Below are positions 14,724-20,758 of a stretch of 20,758 nucleotides of DNA, in pieces. Both the position numbers and the translations under genes were made by a program. Within the stretch, counting starts at the first letter, position 1, and each line of letters starts with the position of its first letter. The stretch comes from an uncultured Clostridiaceae bacterium (lineage in GTDB: Bacteria > Bacillota > Clostridia > TANB77 > CAG-508): positions 1 to 20,758 of the forward strand of contig CAJKDR010000006.1 of assembly GCA_905198755.1 (NCBI GenBank), given 5' to 3'. The notes beneath the pieces are model-generated. The model saw nothing but the letters and a program-made list of their open reading frames with translations, ran no database searches and was not told where the DNA came from.

Positions 14724-16166
14724 CTATTTCTTTATCCAAACAGAAACACTTCCTCCATTACATCTAAATTCTGCATTTCCATTTCCATCTACTTGTATTA
14801 TATCTTCTATTTTTCCTAAAGCATCGTACATTTGACAATTTTTGAATTTCTCACCAATATACATATTTTTTGTTCCGCCTATACTATCTGACATTATTAC
14901 TGCCAATCCTGAATTTTCGTGTTCTTGGTCTCCTTCTAGTGTCCATCCTATCACATTCTCGTTATCCATATAATCATTTTGCTTACCATAGCAATAATTG
15001 TTTCTTAAATATAATAATTTATCTATTATTTCTTTCTGTGGGTTATTCCCTTCATGATTTATTCCATAATAATCTCCATAGAACACACATGGGATACCTG
15101 TATTTCTTAATAGTATTAATGAATATGCTAGTGGTTTAAACCAATCCATAATATATGATTCTAATGCTTGTCCTGGTTCTGTATCATGATTATCTACGAA
15201 TGTAACTGCTAGATTTGGATTTTCTTTTACTAATGTATTGTCAAATATTGTTTTCATATCAAAGTTTCCTTCTCCATGTGATGCATTATACATATTATAA
15301 TGTAATGGAACATCAAATAAACTCATTTCGTTTTTTACATCTTCTAAATATGATTTTAATTTTCCTACATCATTTCTCCAATATTCTCCTACTGCAAATA
15401 TTTCTTTGTTGCTTTCCTTTCTTATTTCTTCTAGCCAGTCTTTATAAAAATCTCCTCTAATATGTTTTACTGCATCTAGTCTAAATCCATCTATATTACA
15501 TGTTTCAATATACCATCTAGTCCAAGATATTAGTTCATTTACTACATCAACATTATTTAAATCTACATCTGCTCCCATAAGATAATCAAAGTTTCCATTT
15601 TCATTATCAACATCATTGTCCCAATGTTTTCCATAGAATTTATATATTCCTGCTTTTTGTGTATTTTCATCCCAGTCTATTCCATGAAAATGTGTCCAAT
15701 TCCAACAGAAATCTGAATATTTTCCATTTCTTCCTGGAAAATAAAATTTTGTCCATGCTTTTATATTAATATTTTCCGAAATATCTACATTTCTATCATT
15801 TCCTAGTTCTTCTGTTGCTATAACATCTTCTGTTTCATCTGCTCCCATTTTGTGATTGAAAACAATATCTGCCAATACTTCTATACCATTTTTATGAAGT
15901 TCTTCAATTGCTTCTATGTATTGATCTTTTAATCCGTATTTTGTTGGTACAGTTCCTTTTTGATTAAATTCACCTAAATCATATAAATCATAAACTCCAT
16001 ATCCAGCATCTTCAACTCCGCCTGCTGCTTTATATGCTGGTGGTAGCCATACTGATGTTATTCCTATATCTTTTAAGTTAGTTGCTTCTTTTCTTAATTT
16101 ATCCCATAGCGTGCAATCTGCTGGCAAATACCATTCAAAAAATTGCATAATTGTTTTGTTATTCAT
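14724..16166 (-). CDS. Cytoplasmic alpha-amylase (glycoside hydrolase family 13)
   Basis: This enzyme hydrolyses internal alpha-1,4 bonds of starch, glycogen or maltodextrins. It shows the four GH13 regions: DIVFNHKMG, GFRLDAVKHI (nucleophile Asp231), FAVGEYW (acid/base Glu261) and FVDNHDTEPGQ (Asp328). The start MNNKTIMQFFEWYLPADCTLWDKL and the 480-residue length match the cytoplasmic AmyA/maltohexaosidase-type group; there is no signal peptide, so it should act inside the cell on glycogen or imported dextrins. ATG 16164-16166 follows CAAAAGAGGTAAATAAT. It is the last gene of an apparent operon, 25 bases after the small KOW-like gene. No terminator is obvious behind it. Confidence 0.93.
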   Translation of the reverse strand: MNNKTIMQFFEWYLPADCTLWDKLRKEATNLKDIGITSVWLPPAYKAAGGVEDAGYGVYDLYDLGEFNQKGTVPTKYGLKDQYIEAIEELHKNGIEVLADIVFNHKMGADETEDVIATEELGNDRNVDISENINIKAWTKFYFPGRNGKYSDFCWNWTHFHGIDWDENTQKAGIYKFYGKHWDNDVDNENGNFDYLMGADVDLNNVDVVNELISWTRWYIETCNIDGFRLDAVKHIRGDFYKDWLEEIRKESNKEIFAVGEYWRNDVGKLKSYLEDVKNEMSLFDVPLHYNMYNASHGEGNFDMKTIFDNTLVKENPNLAVTFVDNHDTEPGQALESYIMDWFKPLAYSLILLRNTGIPCVFYGDYYGINHEGNNPQKEIIDKLLYLRNNYCYGKQNDYMDNENVIGWTLEGDQEHENSGLAVIMSDSIGGTKNMYIGEKFKNCQMYDALGKIEDIIQVDGNGNAEFRCNGGSVSVWIKK

Positions 16167-16191
16167 ATTATTTACCTCTTTTGTTATTTTT

Positions 16192-16371
16192 TTACCATGC
16201 TTTTTCTAGTTCATTTGCTTCAAATGAATCTAATAATCCTTCTGAAATAATTGATACTGTATATAAATTAGCTTTTTTACTTATAACTATTCCTTCTTGT
16301 CCATTACTTTTAATTTTTACTTTATCTCCTGGACGCAATTCATCTTCATTGTTATTAATAAATAATCCCAT
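16192..16371 (-). CDS. Small KOW/SH3-like protein (59 residues)
   Basis: The frame opens at ATG 16369-16371 behind TTAAAGGAGAAAAAAT and ends at TAA 16192-16194. The product begins MGLFINNNEDELRPGDKVKI and continues with SNGQEGIVISKKANLYTVSI, a beta-rich pattern resembling KOW or SH3-like modules (DUF2187-like), and ends in a helix EANELEKAW. No membrane or signal segment is seen. It lies 12 bases after the acetyltransferase gene and 25 bases before the amylase gene, so all three are probably co-transcribed. A role in nucleic acid or protein binding would be a guess from fold only. Confidence 0.7.
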   Translation of the reverse strand: MGLFINNNEDELRPGDKVKIKSNGQEGIVISKKANLYTVSIISEGLLDSFEANELEKAW

Positions 16372-16383
16372 ATTTTTTCTCCT

Positions 16384-16806
16384 TTAATCTTTTTTATATA
16401 AAACCATTCCTGGACCTAAATCATCATTTGGTCTTGATACAAATCCAAACTTTTCATAAAAGCCCTCTTTCCCCTTTGATGCACCTAAATATGCTCTTAT
16501 ATATGGATTTACTTTTCTATATTCTTCTATTTGCTCTAATATTTTTGTAATTATCACTGTTCCTATTTGTTTTCCCTGATAATCTGGCGAAACCATTATA
16601 CTATGAATATGAACAAATATAGTTTTATCTCCAAGAATTCTTCCAAATCCAATAAATTTATCATCATCATAGGCACTAATTGCATATAGTGAATGTTTAA
16701 ATGCTTCTTCTACTACATTTCTATCTCTTGTTCCCCATCCAACCGCTTCTGTAAGGCTATTGAACTCATCTGCTGTCGGAAATTTTTCTATGTATTTTAT
16801 TGCCAT
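16384..16806 (-). CDS. GNAT-family N-acetyltransferase
   Basis: The 140-residue protein carries the acetyl-CoA-binding motif A of the GNAT fold, IHSIMVSPDYQGKQIGTVII (V-x-P-x-x-Q-G-x-x-I-G), preceded by an N-terminal helical region and the strand FIGFGRILGD, and followed by motif B GKEGFYEKFGFVSRP. The acetylated substrate cannot be deduced. The start ATG 16804-16806 has AAAGGAG 7 bases upstream; an in-frame start 39 bases earlier lacks a site. It is the first gene of the GNAT - KOW-like - amylase group. No functional tie to starch use is evident. Confidence 0.88.
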   Translation of the reverse strand: MAIKYIEKFPTADEFNSLTEAVGWGTRDRNVVEEAFKHSLYAISAYDDDKFIGFGRILGDKTIFVHIHSIMVSPDYQGKQIGTVIITKILEQIEEYRKVNPYIRAYLGASKGKEGFYEKFGFVSRPNDDLGPGMVLYKKD

Positions 16807-16895
16807 CTCTTTTCTCCTTTGTTTTGTCTGGTAATATTTTAGCATAGATGAGATTATAAGTAAATATAAAAAATAATTTGGTTTTACTACAAATC

Positions 16896-16937
16896 TTTAC
16901 AAATTTCGACACATTAAAATGTTATACTTTTTATAAT
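16896..16937 (+). promoter_or_regulatory. Promoter with Spo0A box before the TM2-domain gene
   Basis: TTCGACA (16905-16911) is a perfect Spo0A box (TGTCGAA on the other strand) and contains a -35-like TCGACA, placed 20 bp from TATAAT (16932-16937). A weaker TTTACA lies about 10 bp upstream, in the place of a second tandem box. An alternative -10 is TATACT at 16923-16928. Confidence 0.5.
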
Positions 16938-16960
16938 ATGAATAGAAAGGAGAATTTATT

Positions 16961-17335
16961 GTGGAGACAACTGAAATTAAAACAAAATTCTGTAAATATT
17001 GTGGCGAAAAAATACCAGAAGATGCAGTAATATGCAATAAATGTGGAAGACAAGTTGAACAACTTGCTTCACAAAATCCTAATATTGTAATAAATAATAC
17101 AAACACCAACACAAATTCCAATATTAACAATAATTTGAATGGCTACGCTTATAGAAAGCCTAAAAATAAATGGATTGCACTATTATTATGCATATTCACT
17201 GTATGTGGACACAAATTTTATGAAGAAAAGATTGGAATGGGAATATTGTATTTATTTACATTAGGATTATTTGGAATAGGATGGGCTATAGATATAATAG
17301 TTTTATTATTTAAGCCAACTACATACTATGTATAA
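16961..17335 (+). CDS. Zinc-ribbon, TM2-domain membrane protein
   Basis: The 124-residue protein has an N-terminal zinc ribbon with Cys11-x2-Cys14 and Cys25-x2-Cys28 (FCKYCGEKIPEDAVICNKCG), an Asn/Thr-rich linker (about residues 40-60), then a TM2 domain of two membrane helices with the family pattern GHKFYEEKIGMGILYLFTLG and GIGWAIDIIVLLF. TM2 proteins occur widely in bacteria; the role is not established. The start is GTG 16961, seven to eight bases after AAAGGAGA. Its promoter has a Spo0A box, and it converges on another zinc-ribbon membrane gene with a similar promoter, sharing one bidirectional terminator. A sporulation or stationary-phase role is an inference from that. Confidence 0.85.
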   Translation: METTEIKTKFCKYCGEKIPEDAVICNKCGRQVEQLASQNPNIVINNTNTNTNSNINNNLNGYAYRKPKNKWIALLLCIFTVCGHKFYEEKIGMGILYLFTLGLFGIGWAIDIIVLLFKPTTYYV

Positions 17336-17363
17336 AAACACTTACTTTATGGTAAGTGTTTTT
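17334..17363. terminator. Bidirectional terminator between the two zinc-ribbon genes
   Basis: A 12-bp stem AAAAACACTTAC/GTAAGTGTTTTT (17334-17345, 17352-17363) with a 6-base loop lies between the two converging stop codons. Confidence 0.85.
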
Positions 17364-17365
17364 TA

Positions 17366-17947
17366 TTAGAACTCTAAATTAAGTTTTTCTATTCCTTTTT
17401 TTATCTCTTCTATTGATATATTATTTTCTTTTGCTAGTTTTCTTCCTTCTTCTGATAATTGTTTTATTGTTTTTCCATAAATATTAGCATACAATTCATC
17501 TGTATTACCATTAAATGCCGCTGAAAATGCATTTGCAACGCCGTACGTTATATATGCCTCAAGAAAATAATATAAGTCATCATTGTTTTTATGCTTACTT
17601 GCATATTTCTTTACTGTTTCTCCCATATTATCCTCATTTAAAGCAATATTTTCTGTAACAGGTATAAAACTTGGTATTGAAACTCTAAATGAAACTTCAG
17701 AAAAATCCCAACTGCCATCTATCGCAATATCAACCAAATCTTTTACTGTTCCTTGACAAAATACTAAAAACAGTACCACTACTATTATTAATGAAGTTAC
17801 AATAATTCTATTTCTTATTGTTGCAATTTTTCTTTGCTCAGATGTAGTTTTATTACTTTGTTTAAATACTTTATTATAACAATTTATGCAATAACCACTT
17901 TCATTTACCTCTTTTGTTTTTCCACATTTTAGACAAATATTTTTCAT
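17366..17947 (-). CDS. Zinc-ribbon single-pass membrane protein, unknown function
   Basis: The 193-residue protein starts with a zinc ribbon (Cys5-x2-Cys8 and Cys20-x2-Cys23, in MKNICLKCGKTKEVNESGYC), a short basic linker, one membrane helix (about residues 45-65, IIVTSLIIVVVLFLVF) and a C-terminal region of about 125 residues, mixed then helical, presumably outside the cell. I do not recognise the C-terminal domain. ATG 17945-17947 follows AATAGGAGAATCA. Its upstream region carries a perfect Spo0A box and a TATAAT with a 22-bp spacer. With the converging TM2 gene it forms a pair of zinc-ribbon membrane proteins with like control signals. Confidence 0.75.
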   Translation of the reverse strand: MKNICLKCGKTKEVNESGYCINCYNKVFKQSNKTTSEQRKIATIRNRIIVTSLIIVVVLFLVFCQGTVKDLVDIAIDGSWDFSEVSFRVSIPSFIPVTENIALNEDNMGETVKKYASKHKNNDDLYYFLEAYITYGVANAFSAAFNGNTDELYANIYGKTIKQLSEEGRKLAKENNISIEEIKKGIEKLNLEF

Positions 17948-17999
17948 TGATTCTCCTATTATTTGTTTTATATAATATTAATTTTTAGTTTTCTTTTTT

Positions 18000-18044
18000 A
18001 TTATAGTACTTTAAAAAGCAAATATGTTGTCGAAAATTGTCAGA
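18000..18044 (-). promoter_or_regulatory. Promoter with tandem Spo0A boxes before the 193-residue gene
   Basis: On the plus strand a perfect TGTCGAA (18028-18034) is followed exactly 10 bp later by TGTCAGA (18038-18044, 5 of 7), the spacing of tandem Spo0A boxes. On the minus strand TCGACA forms a -35-like hexamer 22 bp from TATAAT (18000-18005), as in the B. subtilis spoIIG promoter. Confidence 0.5.
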
Positions 18045-18091
18045 TATATATTTTTTTAACATTTATTATTATATCTTATCAAATTGTTAAT

Positions 18092-18108
18092 ACCTTCGGG
18101 TTATGAGC
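18092..18108. other. tRNA-Met-like 17-bp segment, possible attachment core
   Basis: The minus strand reads GCTCATAACCCGAAGGT, which equals the anticodon loop (CTCATAA, anticodon CAT), the 3' anticodon stem and the start of the variable loop of bacterial tRNA-Met. The 5' stem and the T-arm are missing, so it is not a tRNA gene. Such short identity blocks are typical att cores left by elements integrating in tRNA genes. The stretch 18109-18335 holds no gene I can support. Confidence 0.5.
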
Positions 18109-18226
18109 GAGGTTTGACCGGTTTTTGTGATTTTGTGAAAATTAGAGTTTTTGTTGGTATTTCAGTATTTACAAGAGTTTTAGTTTGTAGAACATTTGTG
18201 TCTTTTTAGGACATTTTTGGAGAAGA

Positions 18227-18253
18227 TTTTACCCAATTTTTACCCAATGGGTA
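18227..18253. repeat. TTTTACCCAA direct repeats and TACCCA palindrome
   Basis: TTTTACCCAA occurs twice, 11 bp apart (18227-18236 and 18238-18247), and the second copy is part of the perfect palindrome TACCCAATGGGTA (18241-18253). This could be recombinase arm sites or an operator of the lost element. The minus frame ending at 18206-18208 (about 35 codons) may be the last piece of an integrase, but I cannot confirm it. Confidence 0.45.
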
Positions 18254-18335
18254 TGGTACGTTTGTTCTTAGAACTTTGGCTCTTGTGGATACTTTTAGAA
18301 AATGAAAAATTTTAATTTTTAGGAGGATTTAGATT

Positions 18336-18625
18336 ATGAATAATTTAAGAGAAATTAATAATGATATTTTGAAAGATTGGTTAGAATTTAGAGAGGAGAC
18401 TTTGTACTGCACTTTAAGTGCTGAGGATAAAAGCACTTCGTCTATTTTGATGAGATTTCTGAAAGGATTTTGAAGAATGTTCCAGAACAGAATAAAAAGT
18501 ATGTTGAAAAACAGTTAAAACAACTTGATGATAATTTTTTTGATTATATTTGCTATTGGAATGAAAAGTATTATAGGAATGGATTTGTTGATGGAGTAGA
18601 ACTTATTAATGGTTGTTTTGAATAA
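18336..18625 (+). pseudogene. Frameshifted small gene, possibly DUF6809-like
   Basis: ATG 18336 follows a strong AGGAGGATTTAGATT. The first frame gives MNNLREINNDILKDWLEFRE and stops at 18471-18473 after 45 codons. A second frame, open from about 18431, continues with ISERILKNVPEQNKKYVEKQ and ends FVDGVELINGCFE at TAA 18623-18625. One extra T in the run at 18445-18448 would join them into a single helical protein of about 96 residues. The plan (two helices, then an aromatic Y-x-x-GF-x-x-G motif near the end) resembles DUF6809-type small proteins of Clostridia, but this is a weak match. A sequencing error is possible. No good -1 slippery heptamer is present. Confidence 0.6.
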
Positions 18626-18637
18626 ATAATAAAGATT

Positions 18638-18675
18638 GGGAATATCAATTTTTGCTTCTTGATATTCCCTTCTTT
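18638..18675. terminator. Terminator between the frameshifted gene and the 260-residue gene
   Basis: An 11-bp stem GGGAATATCAA/TTGATATTCCC (18638-18648, 18659-18669), a 10-base loop and TTCTTTATTTA follow the plus-strand gene; the stem also ends the converging minus-strand gene. Confidence 0.8.
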
Positions 18676-18680
18676 ATTTA

Positions 18681-19463
18681 TCATATATCCTTATTATCGA
18701 TAATTAAACTATTATCTTTTTTTGGAACAATTTTTCCATTTAAGTATTTACATATATCTTCATAATTATAACCAAATAAATCTTTATAATAAATTTCCGT
18801 ATTAGTTATGTATGTATTATTTGATACATCTCTGCTCCTACTATTGTAGAAATCAATAGAATTAAATACAATAAACATGCTCTCTCCTGATGAAATAGCT
18901 TTGCGTTTTATTATTTTATTAAGTATAACTTTACTTATTTCTCTTTTTGAAATTTCTTTACCATCAACAATTCCTTCATGTCTGTCATACTCTATTGTAA
19001 AGTTACTTTTATTAACATCTATTATTGCAACACTAGCTCCAGTATTTTTTATTTCAAGAGTCAAATATTCTTTTGCACTATTAATGCCATCTAGTCCAAA
19101 ATTATTATAAATAAATAATTGTCTATTCAAATTATTTATGTTTTGCTCTAAAAAATCTTTATCCAATATTGTCCAATTAACATCTAAATATGGTCTCTGA
19201 GATGTTCTTAGAATTTCATTATTATCTCTTCTATCCATTTTTGTAATGAATAATAAGAAAATCGCACTAACAATTGTTCCTGCATAAGTTCCTATAAATG
19301 ACAGCCAATCATACTTTTCAGTCAAATTATCTATATACGGAAAGAAAAAATGTCCTAAATTTGCTAAATCTATTATAAAAAATGCTATGGGAACTAGAAA
19401 TATCATCCACAATATTTTTGAAGTTTCTTTTTCTTCATTATATTCTTTTTTTAATTTTTTCAT
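18681..19463 (-). CDS. Two-helix membrane protein with soluble C-terminal domain, unknown
   Basis: The 260-residue protein begins with a Lys/Glu-rich segment, then two membrane helices (about residues 18-37, ILWMIFLVPIAFFIIDLANL, and 54-73, DWLSFIGTYAGTIVSAIFLL), a basic junction TKMDRRDN and a cytoplasmic C-terminal domain of about 180 residues that looks beta-rich (RPYLDVNWTI, EYLTLEIKNTGASVAIIDV, MFIVFNSIDFY). The W-x-x-(F/W)-IG-x-Y-x-G pattern in the second helix is often seen in membrane proteins of accessory regions, but I cannot name a family. ATG 19461-19463 follows AAAAGAGGCAATGT. A long hairpin lies in its leader. It is a single gene beside element remains. Confidence 0.75.
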   Translation of the reverse strand: MKKLKKEYNEEKETSKILWMIFLVPIAFFIIDLANLGHFFFPYIDNLTEKYDWLSFIGTYAGTIVSAIFLLFITKMDRRDNNEILRTSQRPYLDVNWTILDKDFLEQNINNLNRQLFIYNNFGLDGINSAKEYLTLEIKNTGASVAIIDVNKSNFTIEYDRHEGIVDGKEISKREISKVILNKIIKRKAISSGESMFIVFNSIDFYNSRSRDVSNNTYITNTEIYYKDLFGYNYEDICKYLNGKIVPKKDNSLIIDNKDI

Positions 19464-19483
19464 ACATTGCCTCTTTTCATTAT

Positions 19484-19539
19484 CAAAGGAAGCAAAATAC
19501 TGGTGTAATTTTAATTACATTTATACTTTGCTTCTTTTG
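19484..19539 (-). promoter_or_regulatory. Two-stem hairpin in the leader of the 260-residue gene
   Basis: GAAGCAAA (19489-19496) pairs with TTTGCTTC (19527-19534), extended outward by about five pairs, and an inner stem TGTAAT/ATTACA (19504-19509, 19514-19519) closes a 4-base loop. No T-run follows, so it is more likely a leader structure or operator than a terminator. Confidence 0.5.
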
Positions 19540-19625
19540 TTTATTTTTATTCTTGTTATCATCATTTCATTTTGTATATAATATGCTTAATTTTTTATAA
19601 AACATATAAGCAAAATAAAAAAATA

Positions 19626-19654
19626 ATAACCAAAGTAATTTTTACTTTGGTTAT
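19626..19654 (-). terminator. Terminator after the 39-residue gene
   Basis: A perfect 13-bp stem (19626-19638 with 19642-19654; core CCAAAGTAA/TTACTTTGG) and a 3-base loop lie 8 bases after the small gene; the minus strand continues with an AT-rich tract. Confidence 0.75.
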
Positions 19655-19661
19655 ATTATCT

Positions 19662-19781
19662 TTAATTAGGTGTTGATCTACGATGACCTTTTACTTTTGT
19701 TCCATCTTTTTTAGTGTACCCGTTTACTGGTACTATTTTCTTTTCTTGTTTTCCAGAGTTACTACTCTTTGTTTTTGCCAT
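19662..19781 (-). CDS. Small basic protein with KDGT-x-V-x-x-H-x-R motif (39 residues)
   Basis: ATG 19779-19781 follows AAAGGGGATGAAAAAT and the frame ends at TAA 19662-19664. The product starts MAKTKSSNSGKQEKKIVPVN and ends GYTKKDGTKVKGHRRSTPN. It is strongly basic and lacks a membrane segment. The ending (G-Y-x-x-KDGT-x-V-x-x-H-x-R-x-x-PN) is a recurring motif at the C-terminus of many short bacterial proteins, whose role I do not know. The start overlaps the last 20 bases of the upstream gene in another frame, implying translational coupling, and a terminator follows at once. Confidence 0.65.
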   Translation of the reverse strand: MAKTKSSNSGKQEKKIVPVNGYTKKDGTKVKGHRRSTPN

Positions 19782-20758
19782 ATTTTTCATCCCCTTTCAT
19801 ATATTTATTTATTTTTTCTTCCCAATTTAAATAATGGTAAATTCTATCAATATGCAATTTATTGTTTAATACTTCTGTTTTTGTAAGTTTAGAAATTTCT
19901 TCCCAATTCTTATCTAATATATATGTTGCATTATTAGGCATTAAACTTTCTAATATTGCATATTTACCACAAATAAATACTATGTAGCCTTTAAATTCTT
20001 GTGTCCCTACTGCTATATTCTCATCACTGTTTTCAATGAGCTTGTCTATATTTCTTATGTACATACTTACTCTGTTTTGACTTACTTTTTCTCTTATGAT
20101 GTTTCTTATTCTCTCTTTAGTTTGCTTTCCTGATCTTAGTATCTCCCATTTTACTGATTTTACAGTCTTTATTGGCTCTTCCATATTTATATTTACTATC
20201 TCACATTCACCAAATATGCTTAATATCATATTAATTAATAATTTAATGTCTTCGTAATTTTCCTGTGAGTTTTTTATTTTTCTTGAAGATATCCATTTAT
20301 TTTTCGAATTATCTTCTACTATCATAAATTCTAATGCTTTTGGTGGCAAGTATTCTCTTGGATATCTTTCATATGGTATATATTTATAATCCGAGTGCAC
20401 ATTATGTCCCCAGTCCTCCCATGACCATTCCCAATATCTCTCTGCTATTTCTTTTGGTAAATCCTTTCTTATAATACATTTTCCTTCTGCATTTTCATAT
20501 GTGCTTTTAGAAATACTGGAATTTGGTACTATTATTTCTCCAATTACTATTTTAGAATCAAACCCCATTTCTATTACTTTTCTTTTATTTTCTTCTGTTA
20601 TCTTTATTCCCACTCTTAGCTCTTCGTTTTCTTTAAATTCTGCTAAATATCTTTTTGGATTTCTTATTCTTTTTTTATTTTGCCAGGTAATTTCCATTTC
20701 TTGTATGTGACCACTATCAGGTAACATTATAGAGCATAAGTCACAAGTAGCTTTTGTT
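19762..20758 (-). CDS. Chimeric ORF: beta-CASP metallo-beta-lactamase fragment fused to unknown domain (partial)
   Basis: The frame is open to the right edge. The first visible residues, TKATCDLCSIMLPDSGHIQE followed by MEITWQNKKRIR, match the conserved segment of MBL-fold/beta-CASP RNases just after the metal-binding HAHIDHSG region (ATKATxDLCxIMLPDSGHIQE). From about residue NPKRYLAEF (near 20660) onward the sequence leaves that family. The remaining 300 residues form an unrelated protein with NAEGKCIIRKDLPKEIAERY, WSWEDWGHNVHSDYKYIPYE and RYPREYLPPKALEFMIV, followed by a helical and mixed C-terminal part; I know the pattern only as uncharacterised. The internal ATG at 20725-20727 has no ribosome binding site, so the true start lies outside. 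Its catalytic MBL residues cannot be judged. Confidence 0.75.
   Translation of the reverse strand, partial: TKATCDLCSIMLPDSGHIQEMEITWQNKKRIRNPKRYLAEFKENEELRVGIKITEENKRKVIEMGFDSKIVIGEIIVPNSSISKSTYENAEGKCIIRKDLPKEIAERYWEWSWEDWGHNVHSDYKYIPYERYPREYLPPKALEFMIVEDNSKNKWISSRKIKNSQENYEDIKLLINMILSIFGECEIVNINMEEPIKTVKSVKWEILRSGKQTKERIRNIIREKVSQNRVSMYIRNIDKLIENSDENIAVGTQEFKGYIVFICGKYAILESLMPNNATYILDKNWEEISKLTKTEVLNNKLHIDRIYHYLNWEEKINKYMKGDEKYGKNKE

Noticed and set aside
18092..18108. A complete tRNA-Met gene
   Set aside because: Only the anticodon loop and the 3' stem match; the 5' anticodon stem, D-arm, T-arm and acceptor stem are absent on either side.
18428..18473. Programmed -1 ribosomal frameshift in the small gene
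   Set aside because: No X-XXY-YYZ heptamer occurs in the required frame and no downstream structure is evident; a lost base in the T-run explains the data more simply.
1..20758. CRISPR array, rRNA operon or complete insertion sequence
   Set aside because: No regularly spaced 25-40 bp repeats, no rRNA-like sequence and no transposase frame were seen on either strand.

Overview
The window is very AT-rich DNA with strong GGAGG-type ribosome binding sites, short intergenic gaps and hairpin-plus-T-run terminators. The division gene order ftsQ - two DUF881 genes - sbp - ftsA - ftsZ - spoIIGA, together with candidate Spo0A boxes, points to a spore-forming low-GC Bacillota, most likely class Clostridia. 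This is inferred from gene content; no rRNA is present.

Region 1-7937 (all minus strand) is a cell-wall and division block, read from right to left: cysE (serine acetyltransferase), murA, ftsQ, two DUF881 proteins (B. subtilis ylxW/ylxX positions), sbp, ftsA, ftsZ, then the start of spoIIGA, which runs off the left edge. murA makes the first committed peptidoglycan precursor; FtsQ/FtsA/FtsZ build the divisome; SpoIIGA is the protease that activates sigma-E at asymmetric septation, so vegetative and sporulation division sit together. ftsA has its own promoter preceded by four 11-bp-phased TGTAA-type repeats resembling WalR (YycF) boxes. A long hairpin covers the murA ribosome binding site.

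Region 7938-8360 holds an isolated plus-strand gene of unknown function, richer in G+C than its neighbours and flanked by an 8-bp inverted repeat. Region 8392-12943 holds divergent topB (topoisomerase III, minus) and leuS (leucyl-tRNA synthetase, plus), separated by a second TGTAA repeat array.

Region 13053-16806 is minus strand: a small two-helix membrane protein, an RsmB/RsmF-type rRNA cytosine methyltransferase, an 88-residue unknown, and an apparent operon of a GNAT acetyltransferase, a 59-residue KOW/SH3-like protein and a cytoplasmic alpha-amylase.

Region 16961-17947 holds two convergent zinc-ribbon membrane proteins whose promoters both carry a perfect 7-bp Spo0A box and overlong -35/-10 spacing, similar to the layout upstream of spoIIGA. 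They are candidates for an uncharacterised Spo0A-controlled pair.

Region 18090-20758 looks like the remains of an integrated element: a 17-bp piece identical to my recollection of the tRNA-Met anticodon arm, TACCCA repeats, a frameshifted small gene, an unknown membrane protein, a 39-residue basic protein and, at the right edge, a chimeric ORF. In that ORF a fragment of a beta-CASP metallo-beta-lactamase RNase is fused in frame to an unrelated domain. All family assignments come from reading the sequence; no database search was run.
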